This document shows positions 6,326 to 13,595 of a stretch of DNA of 14,060 nt, piece after piece. Position numbers and translations under genes: made by a program. Positions within the stretch are counted from its first letter, which is position 1. Each line of letters begins with the position of its first letter. This stretch comes from SSEF01 sp964604195 (GTDB taxonomy: Bacteria > Patescibacteriota > Minisyncoccia > Moranbacterales > UBA1568), in the NCBI GenBank assembly GCA_964604195.1, contig CAZRXW010000025.1, forward strand, positions 1-14,060, read 5' to 3'. Under the pieces are notes generated by a model. It was not told where the DNA came from, ran no database searches, and was given only the letters and a program-made list of their open reading frames with translations.

Positions 6326-6529
6326 ATGAAGATGAAATTGTGGCGAGAAAAATCAGTTGGCGAACGAGAAAAGGCTCTTCAGGAGAATCTTGAGAAGTTA
6401 CGCACGCTTCGCTTTGATATCGCAACCCGAGCTACTAAGAAGCATCGGGAGTATCGCGAACTCAAGCGAGATATCGCTCGACTGAAGACGCTAGCTACAG
6501 AAGAGAGTGTTGAGGTTGAAAATCGCTAA
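6326..6529 (+). CDS. rpmC: 50S ribosomal protein L29 (uL29)
   Basis: L29 is a small helical protein near the tunnel exit, next to L23. The 67-residue product fits the family size. It has two predicted helices (about 8-36 and 38-62) separated by ATRATKKHREY. The typical segment LRxLRFxxAT is recognisable as LEKLRTLRFDIATRA (22-36). The ATG at 6326 has T at -1; a second ATG at 6332 would remove two residues. It starts 4 nt after rplP and lies between rplP and rpsQ as in the canonical S10 operon, which supports the call because the sequence alone is short. Confidence 0.94.
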   Translation: MKMKLWREKSVGEREKALQENLEKLRTLRFDIATRATKKHREYRELKRDIARLKTLATEESVEVENR

Positions 6530-6539
6530 ATCATTCGTT

Positions 6540-6800
6540 ATGAAGTCTGAAAATTCTACAACAAAGATATCTAAGGCCCCGACTCTTTCAGGCGTGGTGG
6601 TTTCCAATCGCATGCAGAAGACTTTAGTGGTGGCCGTAGAAACTCTCAAAGCTCACCCTAAGTATCAGAAGCAATATCTCTCCACGAAAAGGTATAAAGT
6701 GCATGTCAATGAAGGGGAGTACACGATTGGTCAAAAAGTTTCTTTTCGAGAGTGTCGACCGATTTCTAAAGATAAACATCACGTGATAGTGTCCGAATAA
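6540..6800 (+). CDS. rpsQ: 30S ribosomal protein S17 (uS17)
   Basis: S17 is an OB-fold protein that binds 16S rRNA in the 5' domain. The 86-residue product contains LSGVVVSNRMQKTLVVAV (16-33), HPKYQKQYLSTKRYKVH (39-55) and a closing strand with GQKVSFRECRPISKDKH (64-80), all standard. The open frame extends upstream to 6507 through the end of rpmC. I start it at 6540, because that ATG lies 10 nt after the rpmC stop, has T at -1 and gives normal family length. The first 14 residues are a variable polar extension. Confidence 0.97.
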   Translation: MKSENSTTKISKAPTLSGVVVSNRMQKTLVVAVETLKAHPKYQKQYLSTKRYKVHVNEGEYTIGQKVSFRECRPISKDKHHVIVSE

Positions 6801-6823
6801 TTTGAAGAACTCTTGTTACCCGT

Positions 6824-7195
6824 ATGATCCAAGCTGAAACCAGACTCATTGTTGCAGACAACACCGGTGCTAAAGTCATCGAATGTTTCAAGGTGCTCGG
6901 TGGAAGCCGTCGCCGCTATGCCGCTCTGGGAGATATTGTAGTGGCTTCAGTGAAGGTAGCTCTTCCTCGTGGAATGGTGAAGAAAGGTGACAAGGTGAAG
7001 GCAGTAATTGTTCGCCAGAAAGAAGCATATCGTCGTAAGGACAATTCCTATATCCGATTTGATGAAAATGCAGCAGTGATTATTGATGGTTCTGGTCAGG
7101 ATCCAAAGGGTTCTCGTATTTTTGGTCCGGTAGCCCGTGAACTTCGTGAAAAAGGTTTTGCAAAAATTGTTTCTCTTGCTCCAGAAGTTTTGTAA
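6824..7195 (+). CDS. rplN: 50S ribosomal protein L14 (uL14)
   Basis: L14 lies on the 50S interface, forms bridge B8 with 16S rRNA and is the docking site of the silencing factor RsfS. The 123-residue product is textbook: MIQAETRLIVADNTGAK at the N-terminus, a glycine- and arginine-rich turn GGSRRRYAALGDI (25-37), VVRxK-like IVRQKEAYRRKDNSYIRFDENAAV and the C-terminal RIFGPVARELREKGFAKIVSLAPEVL region. It opens the spc part of the cluster. The 23-nt gap from rpsQ shows no promoter or terminator, so S10 and spc genes are probably co-transcribed. Confidence 0.99.
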   Translation: MIQAETRLIVADNTGAKVIECFKVLGGSRRRYAALGDIVVASVKVALPRGMVKKGDKVKAVIVRQKEAYRRKDNSYIRFDENAAVIIDGSGQDPKGSRIFGPVARELREKGFAKIVSLAPEVL

Positions 7196-7205
7196 TATTC
7201 TCCCT

Positions 7206-7511
7206 ATGAAGATTAAGAAAGGTGATCAAGTACAGGTACTCTCAGGCAAAGACCGCGGTAAGCGTGGGGTAGTGCTTCTTGCTTTGCCACAAGAAGAGCG
7301 AGTGGTAGTAGAGGGAGTGAACCTGGTAAAGCGACATAACCGAGCCAAGTCAAATACTGAAAAGGGAGAGCGAATAGAAAAACCAGCCCCAATTCATGTT
7401 TCCAAAGTAATGGCGATTGATAAAGAGACTGGCAAGCCAACTCGTGTGGGATACTCCTTTGAAGGGGAGACCAAAGTTCGTGTAGGTAAGAAATCTGGCA
7501 AGCAACTCTAA
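7206..7511 (+). CDS. rplX: 50S ribosomal protein L24 (uL24)
   Basis: L24 is an assembly initiator that binds the 5' end of 23S rRNA and lies near the tunnel exit. The 101-residue product opens with a KOW motif, KKGDQVQVLSGKDRGKRGVV (4-23). It continues with VEGVNLVKRHNRAK (35-48), the proline-containing turn IEKPAPIHVSKVM (57-69) and the TRVGYSFE strand (79-86). The frame is open from 7137 inside rplN; I start at 7206, where ATG with T at -1 gives MKIKKGD, the family N-terminus. It follows rplN after 10 nt. Confidence 0.98.
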   Translation: MKIKKGDQVQVLSGKDRGKRGVVLLALPQEERVVVEGVNLVKRHNRAKSNTEKGERIEKPAPIHVSKVMAIDKETGKPTRVGYSFEGETKVRVGKKSGKQL

Positions 7512-7517
7512 AGTATT

Positions 7518-8081
7518 ATGGAATCACGTACGAAACAACGTTATACTGAAATTCTTCCAGAACTCGCTAAGTTTGTGAGTGACAAGAATCCTAACGCGCT
7601 CCCGAAGATTGATCGGGTAGTGGTGAATGTTGGCGTGGGAAAATATCTCAAAGAAGAAAATCGCCTCAATGAGATTCGTGAATCTCTCCAGATGATTACT
7701 GGTCAAAAAGTAGTTTCTACCAAGGCCAAGAAGGCTATCGCTGGGTTCAAAACTCGTGCTGGCCTTGAGGTGGGAATGCGGACAACACTTCGCGGCAAAA
7801 GAATGTGGCAATTTCTTGACCGGCTTATTCATGTAGCTTTGCCTCGTGTGCGTGACTTTCAGGGGATTACTCGCTCTTCAGTGGATAGTTACGGCAACCT
7901 TTCGATCGGAGTAAAAGAGCATATGGTGTTTCCTGAAATTATCCCAGAAAAGGTTCAAACCCTCTTTAGCTTTCAGATTACGGTGGTGACGACAGCTGAA
8001 GATAAAAAGGCTGGTGAAAAATTGTTTGAGCTTATCGGTGTGCCCCTTCAGGCGGTAGGAGCTCAGACAGAAGCGAAGTAA
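7518..8081 (+). CDS. rplE: 50S ribosomal protein L5 (uL5)
   Basis: L5 binds 5S rRNA and contacts P-site tRNA and S13 through the central protuberance. The 187-residue product has the family hallmarks: VVNVGVGKY (35-43), ITGQKVVSTKAKKAIAGFKTR (60-80), MRTTLRGKRMWQFLDRLI (87-104), ALPRVRDFQGI (107-117) and HMVFPEIIPEKV (135-146). Length is normal (about 180). It is 6 nt after rplX and 29 nt before rpsN. The short tail GAQTEAK is variable. Confidence 0.99.
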   Translation: MESRTKQRYTEILPELAKFVSDKNPNALPKIDRVVVNVGVGKYLKEENRLNEIRESLQMITGQKVVSTKAKKAIAGFKTRAGLEVGMRTTLRGKRMWQFLDRLIHVALPRVRDFQGITRSSVDSYGNLSIGVKEHMVFPEIIPEKVQTLFSFQITVVTTAEDKKAGEKLFELIGVPLQAVGAQTEAK

Positions 8082-8110
8082 TTACGAATCATTTAGACGA
8101 GAAAAGAAGT

Positions 8111-8296
8111 ATGGCAAAAACATCTACCATGGCCCGATCGGAGAAGACTCCAAAATTCTCCACTCGCATAGTGCGGCGCTGTTGGCGCTGTGGCCGCAAG
8201 CACGGCTATCTGAGACGATACGACATTTGCCGTATTTGTTTCAGAGAGCTGGCGAGCCGTGGAGAAGTGCCTGGTGTACGGAAAGCCTCATGGTAA
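8111..8296 (+). CDS. rpsN: 30S ribosomal protein S14 type Z (uS14), zinc-binding
   Basis: S14 sits in the 30S head near S3 and S10. This is the short, zinc-ribbon form (61 residues, versus about 100 for the Cys-less form). The four ligands are Cys24, Cys27, Cys40 and Cys43, in RRCWRCGRKHGYLRRYDICR followed by ICFRELA, ending GVRKASW. An internal ATG at 8129 would give a 55-residue protein but has C at -1, so the 8111 start (T at -1) is preferred. It stands between rplE and rpsH as usual. The 27-nt gap after it includes an ATG immediately followed by TAG (8303-8308). Confidence 0.98.
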   Translation: MAKTSTMARSEKTPKFSTRIVRRCWRCGRKHGYLRRYDICRICFRELASRGEVPGVRKASW

Positions 8297-8323
8297 TCAC
8301 TCATGTAGATTAGTCAAGAAATT

Positions 8324-8728
8324 ATGTTAGACCCAATTGCAGACATGCTTACGAGAATCCGAAATGCCCAGATGCGAGGGCTTGCTTCGGTGCGCGTCCC
8401 TGCCTCCAAGCTCAAGTTGGCTATCCTCAACCTCTTGGCTCGTGAGGGATTTGTGGAGGACGTAAATGTGGAAGAGGATGGAGTAAAGAAGACCATTGTT
8501 GTTGGTTTGAAGTACGAACAAGTTTCTCTTACGAAGAAACGATCAGCCATTCAAGATATCGTCCGAGTGAGTAAGGAGGGCTGTCGATCGTATGTAAAAC
8601 GAAATGAAGTAGCCAAGGTAAAAAATGGCTATGGCATCGCTGTCCTCTCAACCTCCCAGGGGGTAATGACCGGAGGAGAGGCTTATGCAAAGGGGCTCGG
8701 TGGAGAGTATATTTGTCAGGTTTGGTAA
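8324..8728 (+). CDS. rpsH: 30S ribosomal protein S8 (uS8)
   Basis: S8 binds the central domain of 16S rRNA and in E. coli represses the spc operon by binding its mRNA near rplE. The 134-residue product has DPIADMLTRIRNAQMRG (3-19), VRVPASKLKLAILNLL (23-38), EGFVEDV (41-47) and the C-terminal STSQGVMTGGEA (109-120), where the Ser-Thr-Ser loop contacts rRNA. Length is close to the family norm. An S8-type mRNA mimic could not be identified by eye. The gene overlaps nothing and is followed 10 nt later by rplF. Confidence 0.98.
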   Translation: MLDPIADMLTRIRNAQMRGLASVRVPASKLKLAILNLLAREGFVEDVNVEEDGVKKTIVVGLKYEQVSLTKKRSAIQDIVRVSKEGCRSYVKRNEVAKVKNGYGIAVLSTSQGVMTGGEAYAKGLGGEYICQVW

Positions 8729-8738
8729 AGTATTTCTT

Positions 8739-9278
8739 ATGAGTAGAATTGGTAAAAAACCTATTGCAGTGCCAGAGAAAGTTGAAATGTCTCTTTCTGC
8801 TAACGTACTTTCGGTAAAAGGACCAAAAGGAACTTTGACTTTTGCTCACCATTACGAGGTTGCTTTAAAGGTAGAAGACAAGCAGGTCTTTGTTGAAAAG
8901 AAGGGTGTGACCAAGCGAGCGCAGGCCCTTTGGGGGACCACAGCCAAGCTTATTAGTAACATGATCATGGGAGTGACGGATGGTTTTACCAAGCAACTTG
9001 AGTTGAATGGTGTCGGATACCGTATGAATCTTGCCGGAAAGAAGCTCGTCTTAGCGCTTGGTTTTTCTCATCCAGTAGAAATTGTCTTGCCAGAGAAGGT
9101 TGAGGCAAAAGTTGAGGGTAATGTGCTCACGCTTTCAAGTATTGATAAACAAGTACTCGGTGAATTTGCTGCTTACGTACGGAAGCAGAAACCGGTCGAA
9201 CCGTACAAGGGGAAGGGTTTCCACTATGTTGGGGAACAGGTTCGTCGAAAAGAGGGAAAGAAAGCCGGGGCAGCCTAG
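8739..9278 (+). CDS. rplF: 50S ribosomal protein L6 (uL6)
   Basis: L6 binds helix 97 of 23S rRNA near the sarcin-ricin loop and the factor-binding site. The 179-residue product starts MSRIGKKPIAVP and has the two-domain repeat structure. Recognisable segments are VKGPKGTL (26-33), GVGYRMNLAGKKLVLALGFSH (91-111) and the signature PYKGKGFHYVGEQVRRKEGK (155-174). The frame is open from 8685 inside rpsH, but the ATG at 8739 gives the standard N-terminus and has T at -1. It ends in TAG, one of four TAG stops here. The next bases form a decoy ATG frame of three codons. Confidence 0.98.
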   Translation: MSRIGKKPIAVPEKVEMSLSANVLSVKGPKGTLTFAHHYEVALKVEDKQVFVEKKGVTKRAQALWGTTAKLISNMIMGVTDGFTKQLELNGVGYRMNLAGKKLVLALGFSHPVEIVLPEKVEAKVEGNVLTLSSIDKQVLGEFAAYVRKQKPVEPYKGKGFHYVGEQVRRKEGKKAGAA

Positions 9279-9299
9279 ATGCTAATTTGAAGTAAACGT

Positions 9300-9656
9300 A
9301 TGAAAAAGCAAGTCAATATTCGTGAGCAGCGTCTGCGTCGCAAAGTCCGTGTCAGGTCGCGTGTATCTGGCACTGCAGAAATTCCCAGACTCTCTATTTT
9401 CCGAAGCCTGAAGGGTGTATCTCTTCAACTTATTGATGATGTTGCTGGAAAGACACTGACTCAGGCTCATTATCGAGAATTATCCAAGGGGGCTAAGAAC
9501 ACGATAGCCGAAGCACGGGCAGTCGGTAAGCTTCTTGGAGAGAAGGCTTTAAAACTTGGATTGAATACGGTAATTTTTGATCGATCAGGGTATCGTTATC
9601 ATGGCAAAGTAAAGGCGGCTGCCGAGGGTGCTCGAGAAGCAGGTCTCAAGTTCTAA
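9300..9656 (+). CDS. rplR: 50S ribosomal protein L18 (uL18)
   Basis: L18 binds 5S rRNA with L5 in the central protuberance. The 118-residue product has a basic N-terminus (REQRLRRKVRVRSRVSG), the conserved PRLSIFRSLKGVSLQLIDD region and the typical C-terminus FDRSGYRYHGKVKAAAEGAR followed by EAGLKF. Length matches the family (about 115-120). It follows rplF after 21 nt and precedes rpsE by 13 nt; its TAA is followed at once by an out-of-frame ATG that reads into rpsE and stops after eight codons. Confidence 0.98.
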   Translation: MKKQVNIREQRLRRKVRVRSRVSGTAEIPRLSIFRSLKGVSLQLIDDVAGKTLTQAHYRELSKGAKNTIAEARAVGKLLGEKALKLGLNTVIFDRSGYRYHGKVKAAAEGAREAGLKF

Positions 9657-9669
9657 ATGAAGAATATTT

Positions 9670-10266
9670 ATGGCAATCAATAAAGATAATTCTGTAAAGG
9701 GGAGTGCTCGGAAGGGTCGAGGTAATCGATCTAACCAGCGTCGTGAAAAGCCTGAGTTTGATCAGAAGATGCTTAACCTTGCTCGTGTGACACGTGTTGT
9801 TAAGGGCGGCCGTCGTTTCCGTTTCCGTGCCACTTTGGTTATCGGAAATCGCAAAGGAAGGGTTGGTGTAGGAGTAGCTAAGGGTGGCGATGTTTCGAGC
9901 GCTATCCAGAAAGCCTTCTCAGCAGCCAAGAAGAATCTTATTACCGTGCCTTTAATTGACGGAACCATTGCTCATGAGGTTAACGGAAAGTACGGTAGTG
10001 CCAAGGTCCTTCTCAAGCCAGCTATCAAGGGTAAGGGGCTTATTGCTGGTGGGGCTGTTCGTTCGGTGATGGATCTTTTGGGAGTTCGTGACATTGTGAC
10101 CAAATCTCTTGGAAGTTCCAACAACCTTAATGTGGCCCAGGCAACGCTTTCTGCCCTTCTTACACTCAAGAATATTAATGCTCCTCAGGAGGAGGTGAAA
10201 GAAGAAAAAACAAAGGCAGAGACTACTACTGTTGAAACGAAGTCAAAAGAAGCAGTAAAGGCTTAA
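9670..10266 (+). CDS. rpsE: 30S ribosomal protein S5 (uS5), charged C-terminal tail
   Basis: S5 lines the mRNA entry channel with S3 and S4 and affects decoding accuracy. The 198-residue product contains the double-stranded-RNA-binding-like domain, with VVKGGRRFRFRATLVIGNRK (43-62) and GRVGVGVAKGGDV (63-75). The C-terminal domain contains LLKPAIKGKGLIAGGAVRSV (114-133) and GVRDIVTKSLGSSNNLNVAQ (138-157). Residues 171-198 form a Glu/Lys/Thr-rich tail beyond the usual end. The N-terminal 28 residues are basic and probably flexible. Directly downstream (10 nt) is rplO: no rpmD (uL30) lies between, although it does in most bacteria. Confidence 0.98.
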   Translation: MAINKDNSVKGSARKGRGNRSNQRREKPEFDQKMLNLARVTRVVKGGRRFRFRATLVIGNRKGRVGVGVAKGGDVSSAIQKAFSAAKKNLITVPLIDGTIAHEVNGKYGSAKVLLKPAIKGKGLIAGGAVRSVMDLLGVRDIVTKSLGSSNNLNVAQATLSALLTLKNINAPQEEVKEEKTKAETTTVETKSKEAVKA

Positions 10267-10276
10267 GCGTATATTT

Positions 10277-10711
10277 ATGCAGATTCACGAATTACAACTA
10301 GCACCGCGGAAAAAGACCAAGGTAATTGGTCGAGGTGGAAAACGTGGTACCACCTCTGGTCGTGGCACTAAAGGGCAGGGTGCTCATGGTAAGCACAAAG
10401 ATCCTCTTTTTGAAGGAGGGCGATCGAGCTTGGTAGAGCGCATGAAGAAACTTCGTGGTTTCAAGTCGATTTATCAGAAACCATTTACTGTAACCTTGCG
10501 GCAGCTCGATAAGCATTTTGCTGATGGAGAGAAGGTTACTCTTGATTCATTCGTTGAGAAGAAGATTTTTGGGAAGATAGCTCGTCGATCTGGGGTAAAA
10601 GTAGTTTCGACTGGTGAACTGAAGAAAAAGCTCGTTATTGCCAAGGATATCAATCTTTCTGCTTCTGCCGTTGAGGCTATTAAGAAGGCTGGTGGATCAG
10701 TAGAGGAATAG
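10277..10711 (+). CDS. rplO: 50S ribosomal protein L15 (uL15)
   Basis: L15 is a late-assembly 50S protein with a long basic N-terminal arm reaching into 23S rRNA. The 144-residue product begins MQIHELQLAPRKKTKVIGRG, followed by SGRGTKGQGAHG (27-38), FEGGRSSLVERMKKLRGFKS (45-64) and a C-terminal domain with VVSTGELKKKLVI (109-121) and SASAVEAIKKAGGSVE (128-143). Family length is normal. It is the last gene of the ribosomal-protein block: its TAG stop is followed 14 nt later by an intrinsic terminator. Confidence 0.98.
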   Translation: MQIHELQLAPRKKTKVIGRGGKRGTTSGRGTKGQGAHGKHKDPLFEGGRSSLVERMKKLRGFKSIYQKPFTVTLRQLDKHFADGEKVTLDSFVEKKIFGKIARRSGVKVVSTGELKKKLVIAKDINLSASAVEAIKKAGGSVEE

Positions 10712-10725
10712 TCTTCCCTATCTTT

Positions 10726-10755
10726 AGAGCCCCAATAAGAGGGCTCTTTTGTTTT
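10726..10755 (+). terminator. Rho-independent terminator after rplO
   Basis: AGAGCCC (10726-10732) pairs perfectly with GGGCTCT (10741-10747) around an 8-nt loop, and the RNA continues with a T-rich run, TTTTGTTTT (10747-10755). This is the only classic GC-stem-plus-T-tract in the window. It should end, at least partly, the transcript of the S10/spc genes before secY. Confidence 0.88.
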
Positions 10756-10765
10756 ATTGGAAGCA

Positions 10766-10794
10766 TTGCCTTCCCTCGTTTTTTGGCCTAGAAT
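10766..10794 (+). promoter_or_regulatory. Promoter for secY-adk-map-ruvX
   Basis: The -35 hexamer TTGCCT (10766-10771, 4 of 6) and -10 hexamer TAGAAT (10789-10794, 5 of 6) are separated by exactly 17 bp. They lie between the rplO terminator and secY. Transcription would start near 10801 and leave a leader of about 42 nt containing three tandem GATT units (10811-10822). Position and spacing support a real promoter, although the -35 match is modest. Confidence 0.65.
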
Positions 10795-10842
10795 TAGGGT
10801 GTTTCTCTCTGATTGATTGATTTTCCATGCTTTATGTTTAGT

Positions 10843-12105
10843 ATGCTTACTCAAATATTTCGAACTCCAGATCTTCGAAAAAAGGTGTTGTTTATCTTGG
10901 GGCTTCTGGTGATTTATCGCCTCATAGCCAATATCCCTTTGCCAGGAGTGGATGTTTTAGAGCTCAAGCGTTTATTTGAAGATAATGCTTTTTTGGGACT
11001 CCTGAATATTTTTTCGGGAGGTGGACTTTCTAATATCTCTATTGTTCTTTTGGGTGTGGCTCCTTATATCACCGCCTCAATTATTATGCAGCTCATGCAG
11101 ACTATTTTCCCTAGACTTGAGCGTCTCTACAAAGAAGAGGGGGAACAGGGTCGTCAGAAATTCAATATGTATACGCGGTGGCTTACCATTCCGCTTGCAG
11201 CTCTCCAGTCGTTTAGTATGATTTCTCTTTTACGGTCGCAGAACATTCTTGATGAAATCACACCATTTCTGATGGTGGTCATTGTTCTCTCGGCAACAGC
11301 TGGTACCATTTTTCTTATGTGGCTTGGTGAGCTTATTACCGAAAAAGGACTCGGGAATGGTGTTTCGATGCTCATTTTTGCCGGTATTGTAGCGGCACTT
11401 CCTACGGGGGTGTCGAGACTTTTTGCTACCTGGGATTCAGCTCAATTCTTTACCTATGCTTTGTTCCTTGGTTTAGGACTGCTTACTATTGCAGCAGTTA
11501 TCTTTATCAACGAAGGACAGCGTATTGTTCCAATTGCCTATGCTAAAAGAGTTCGTGGAGCCAGTGTCTACGGAGGGTCGGCAACACATCTTCCTCTCAA
11601 GGTTAATCAGGCGGGAGTTATCCCTATTATTTTTGCGGTTTCGCTTATCCTTATTCCAACCATGATTGCCAACTACCTGGTTCAGTCTACGAATACAACA
11701 GTGGCTAATGTAGCAGTAAAGGTGGCCACATTTCTTCAGGATCAATGGGTCTACGGAGGGCTTTATTTCTTTCTCGTTGTTCTCTTTACGTATTTCTATA
11801 CCGCCGTTGTATTTGATCCAGTAAAAATATCTGAGAATCTTCAGAAGCAGGGTGGATATATTCCTGGAGTTCGGCCAGGAAATTCTACTGCTGAATATTT
11901 GGCCCATATTATTACGAGGATCACTTTTACGGGAGCGCTTTTCCTAGGAATTATTGCGGTATTGCCACTTGTTGTGCAAGGAATGACGGGTATTCAGGCT
12001 CTATCAATTGGTGGTGTGAGTATCCTTATTGTTGTCTCAGTGGTGCTTGAACTCGTAAAGCATATTCAGAGTCAGCTTATGATGCGTAGCTACGAGAATT
12101 TTTAA
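10843..12105 (+). CDS. secY: Preprotein translocase subunit SecY
   Basis: SecY forms the protein-conducting channel in the cytoplasmic membrane for Sec-dependent secretion and membrane insertion. The 420-residue product has about ten hydrophobic segments. Signature motifs are IPLPGVDV (31-38), GVAPYITASIIMQLMQ (71-86) in TM2, PLKVNQAGVIPIIFA (251-265) in TM7 and FYTAVVFDPVKISENLQKQG (318-337) with GYIPGVRPG (338-346). The basic cytoplasmic loop KRVRGASVYGG (235-245) precedes TM7. I start at the ATG at 10843 (MLTQIFRTPDLRKKV, family-like). An in-frame ATG at 10834 would add three residues, and a TTG at 10813 is less likely. It heads its own unit after a terminator and promoter. Confidence 0.98.
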   Translation: MLTQIFRTPDLRKKVLFILGLLVIYRLIANIPLPGVDVLELKRLFEDNAFLGLLNIFSGGGLSNISIVLLGVAPYITASIIMQLMQTIFPRLERLYKEEGEQGRQKFNMYTRWLTIPLAALQSFSMISLLRSQNILDEITPFLMVVIVLSATAGTIFLMWLGELITEKGLGNGVSMLIFAGIVAALPTGVSRLFATWDSAQFFTYALFLGLGLLTIAAVIFINEGQRIVPIAYAKRVRGASVYGGSATHLPLKVNQAGVIPIIFAVSLILIPTMIANYLVQSTNTTVANVAVKVATFLQDQWVYGGLYFFLVVLFTYFYTAVVFDPVKISENLQKQGGYIPGVRPGNSTAEYLAHIITRITFTGALFLGIIAVLPLVVQGMTGIQALSIGGVSILIVVSVVLELVKHIQSQLMMRSYENF

Positions 12106-12125
12106 TCCATCTCATTTTATCTTTC

Positions 12126-12788
12126 ATGTCGATTAACGATACCTATATCCTTATTGGATCAGCAGGAAGCGGAAAGAGTACTCAGGCGGAATTACTCAAG
12201 AGCTCACTGCATTTGGCTCATATCGATATTGGATCGGAGCTCCGGGCAGTTGCTGCGCATGATACCGAACTTGGTCGTCAGGTGAATGAGATTATTAATG
12301 TTCGCCATGAATTCGTACCAGATCCAGTGGTATTTGCTGTTCTGGAAGACGCGATTCGTTCGGTTCCTACAGAAGTCGGTCTTCTTATTGATGGCATACC
12401 TCGACGAGAGAGTCAGATTGCGAAAGTGCTAGAGCTCATTGTCTCTACGGGACGTTCGCTCAACAAGGTGATATTTATTGATGTCCCGGAGATTGTTTCG
12501 GTAGCGCGTATTTCCAAGCGCTATTCTTGTGAGGGGTGTAAGAGAGCTTATATTTTAGGAAAAAATTTAATTGATGCTGAAAGACCATGTCGCTATTGTG
12601 GCGGGCATATTTCACAACGTCCCGATGATACGGAGGAGGGTGTTCGAAAACGACACCAGATTTTTCGGCAGGATACGCTTCCAGTTATTCGCTATTTTGA
12701 ATCAACCGGCCATTTGCTTTCAGTTGATGGGAACCAGGAAACATACAAAGTATTCAAGTATATTCTCGAACACTTACGTCCAGAATAG
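12126..12788 (+). CDS. adk: Adenylate kinase family protein, zinc-type LID, divergent P-loop
   Basis: Probable adenylate kinase (ATP + AMP to 2 ADP), cytoplasmic, 220 residues. The P-loop is GSAGSGKST (11-19), instead of the usual GPPGAGKGT. The AMP-site residues are recognisable: DIGSELR with Arg40, and DGIPRRESQ (89-97) with Arg93. FVPDPVV (63-69) matches the usual LVPD segment. The LID carries four cysteines (Cys135, Cys138, Cys155, Cys158), a structural zinc site, followed by SQRPDD (163-168) and basic residues Arg174/Arg176. It lies between secY and map, the usual place of adk. The altered P-loop leaves room for a different nucleoside-monophosphate specificity. The start at 12126 has C at -1, one of few exceptions to the T pattern. 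Confidence 0.88.
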   Translation: MSINDTYILIGSAGSGKSTQAELLKSSLHLAHIDIGSELRAVAAHDTELGRQVNEIINVRHEFVPDPVVFAVLEDAIRSVPTEVGLLIDGIPRRESQIAKVLELIVSTGRSLNKVIFIDVPEIVSVARISKRYSCEGCKRAYILGKNLIDAERPCRYCGGHISQRPDDTEEGVRKRHQIFRQDTLPVIRYFESTGHLLSVDGNQETYKVFKYILEHLRPE

Positions 12789-12802
12789 ATTGTAGCTTTA
12801 TT

Positions 12803-13588
12803 ATGTCGAAACAGTGGATAAAAACTGGAGCAGAACAAGAGCTGATGCGTCAGGGAGGGAGGCTTTTGGCCGAGATTCTTCGGTCGGTAATAATGGCCGT
12901 CCAGCCAGGAGTGACCACTAGAATGCTCGGAGATTTAGCCGAGGAGAAGATCCGAGCTATCGGTGGAGACCCGATTTTTAAAGGGTATGGTAAACAGTGG
13001 GGTGCCCCACCTTTTCCGGCTGCTTTGTGTGTGTCGCTCAATGATGAAGTTGTGCATGGAATCCCTCAGGAAAACCGAGTTATCCAATCTGGTGATATGG
13101 TGAAGCTTGATATTGGTATGCGCTACCAGGGGATGGTGACTGATATGGCTCGGACAGTTCTAGTGGGTACAGTGAGTGATGAAGCAAACCGTCTTCAGAG
13201 AGTAGTGAAGGAGGCTTTGGAAGCTGGTATTGCCACCCTTCGTCCTGGTTCAAGGATGAATGAGTATGCCGAGGCGGTTGAAGCGGTAGTTCTTCAAGCT
13301 GGATTTCAGTGTGTGAAAGACTTGGTGGGTCATGGGGTAGGCAATGAACTCCATGAGGATCCTCAGATTGCTAACTATGCTGGTTCTGGTCTCCCTAATT
13401 TCTCCTTTGAAGCTGGTATGGTGGTGGCCCTCGAGCCGATGATTAATGCTGGTACGTATAAAGTCCGCCTTGCTCGTGATGGCTGGGCATTTTTGACGGC
13501 AGATGGTCGTCTCTCAGCTCATTATGAGAACACAGTACTTATTAGTGAAAATGGAGCTGAGATTTTGACGACTCTTGAATCTTGGTAA
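12803..13588 (+). CDS. map: Type I methionine aminopeptidase
   Basis: Removes N-terminal methionine from nascent proteins when the second residue is small; a cytoplasmic two-metal pita-bread enzyme. All five metal ligands are visible: Asp103 (VKLDIG), Asp114 (MVTDMAR), His177 (VGHGVG), Glu211 (VALEPM) and Glu242 (AHYENT). The substrate-contacting histidines are His85 (EVVHGIP) and His184 (ELHEDP). At 261 residues it has the compact type Ia length, without an N-terminal zinc extension. It follows adk by 14 nt, and its TAA overlaps an ATG whose short frame ends inside the start of ruvX. Confidence 0.97.
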   Translation: MSKQWIKTGAEQELMRQGGRLLAEILRSVIMAVQPGVTTRMLGDLAEEKIRAIGGDPIFKGYGKQWGAPPFPAALCVSLNDEVVHGIPQENRVIQSGDMVKLDIGMRYQGMVTDMARTVLVGTVSDEANRLQRVVKEALEAGIATLRPGSRMNEYAEAVEAVVLQAGFQCVKDLVGHGVGNELHEDPQIANYAGSGLPNFSFEAGMVVALEPMINAGTYKVRLARDGWAFLTADGRLSAHYENTVLISENGAEILTTLESW

Positions 13589-13595
13589 TGTTTTT

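Noticed and set aside
11473..11907. 144-codon open frame on the - strand inside secY
   Set aside because: Opposite a certain membrane protein and without recognisable motifs.
231..13588. Possible recoding of TGA as glycine or tryptophan
   Set aside because: No gene ends in TGA, but no in-frame TGA interrupts any gene either, and Trp is TGG. TAA preference in highly expressed genes explains the pattern; the window gives no evidence for recoding.
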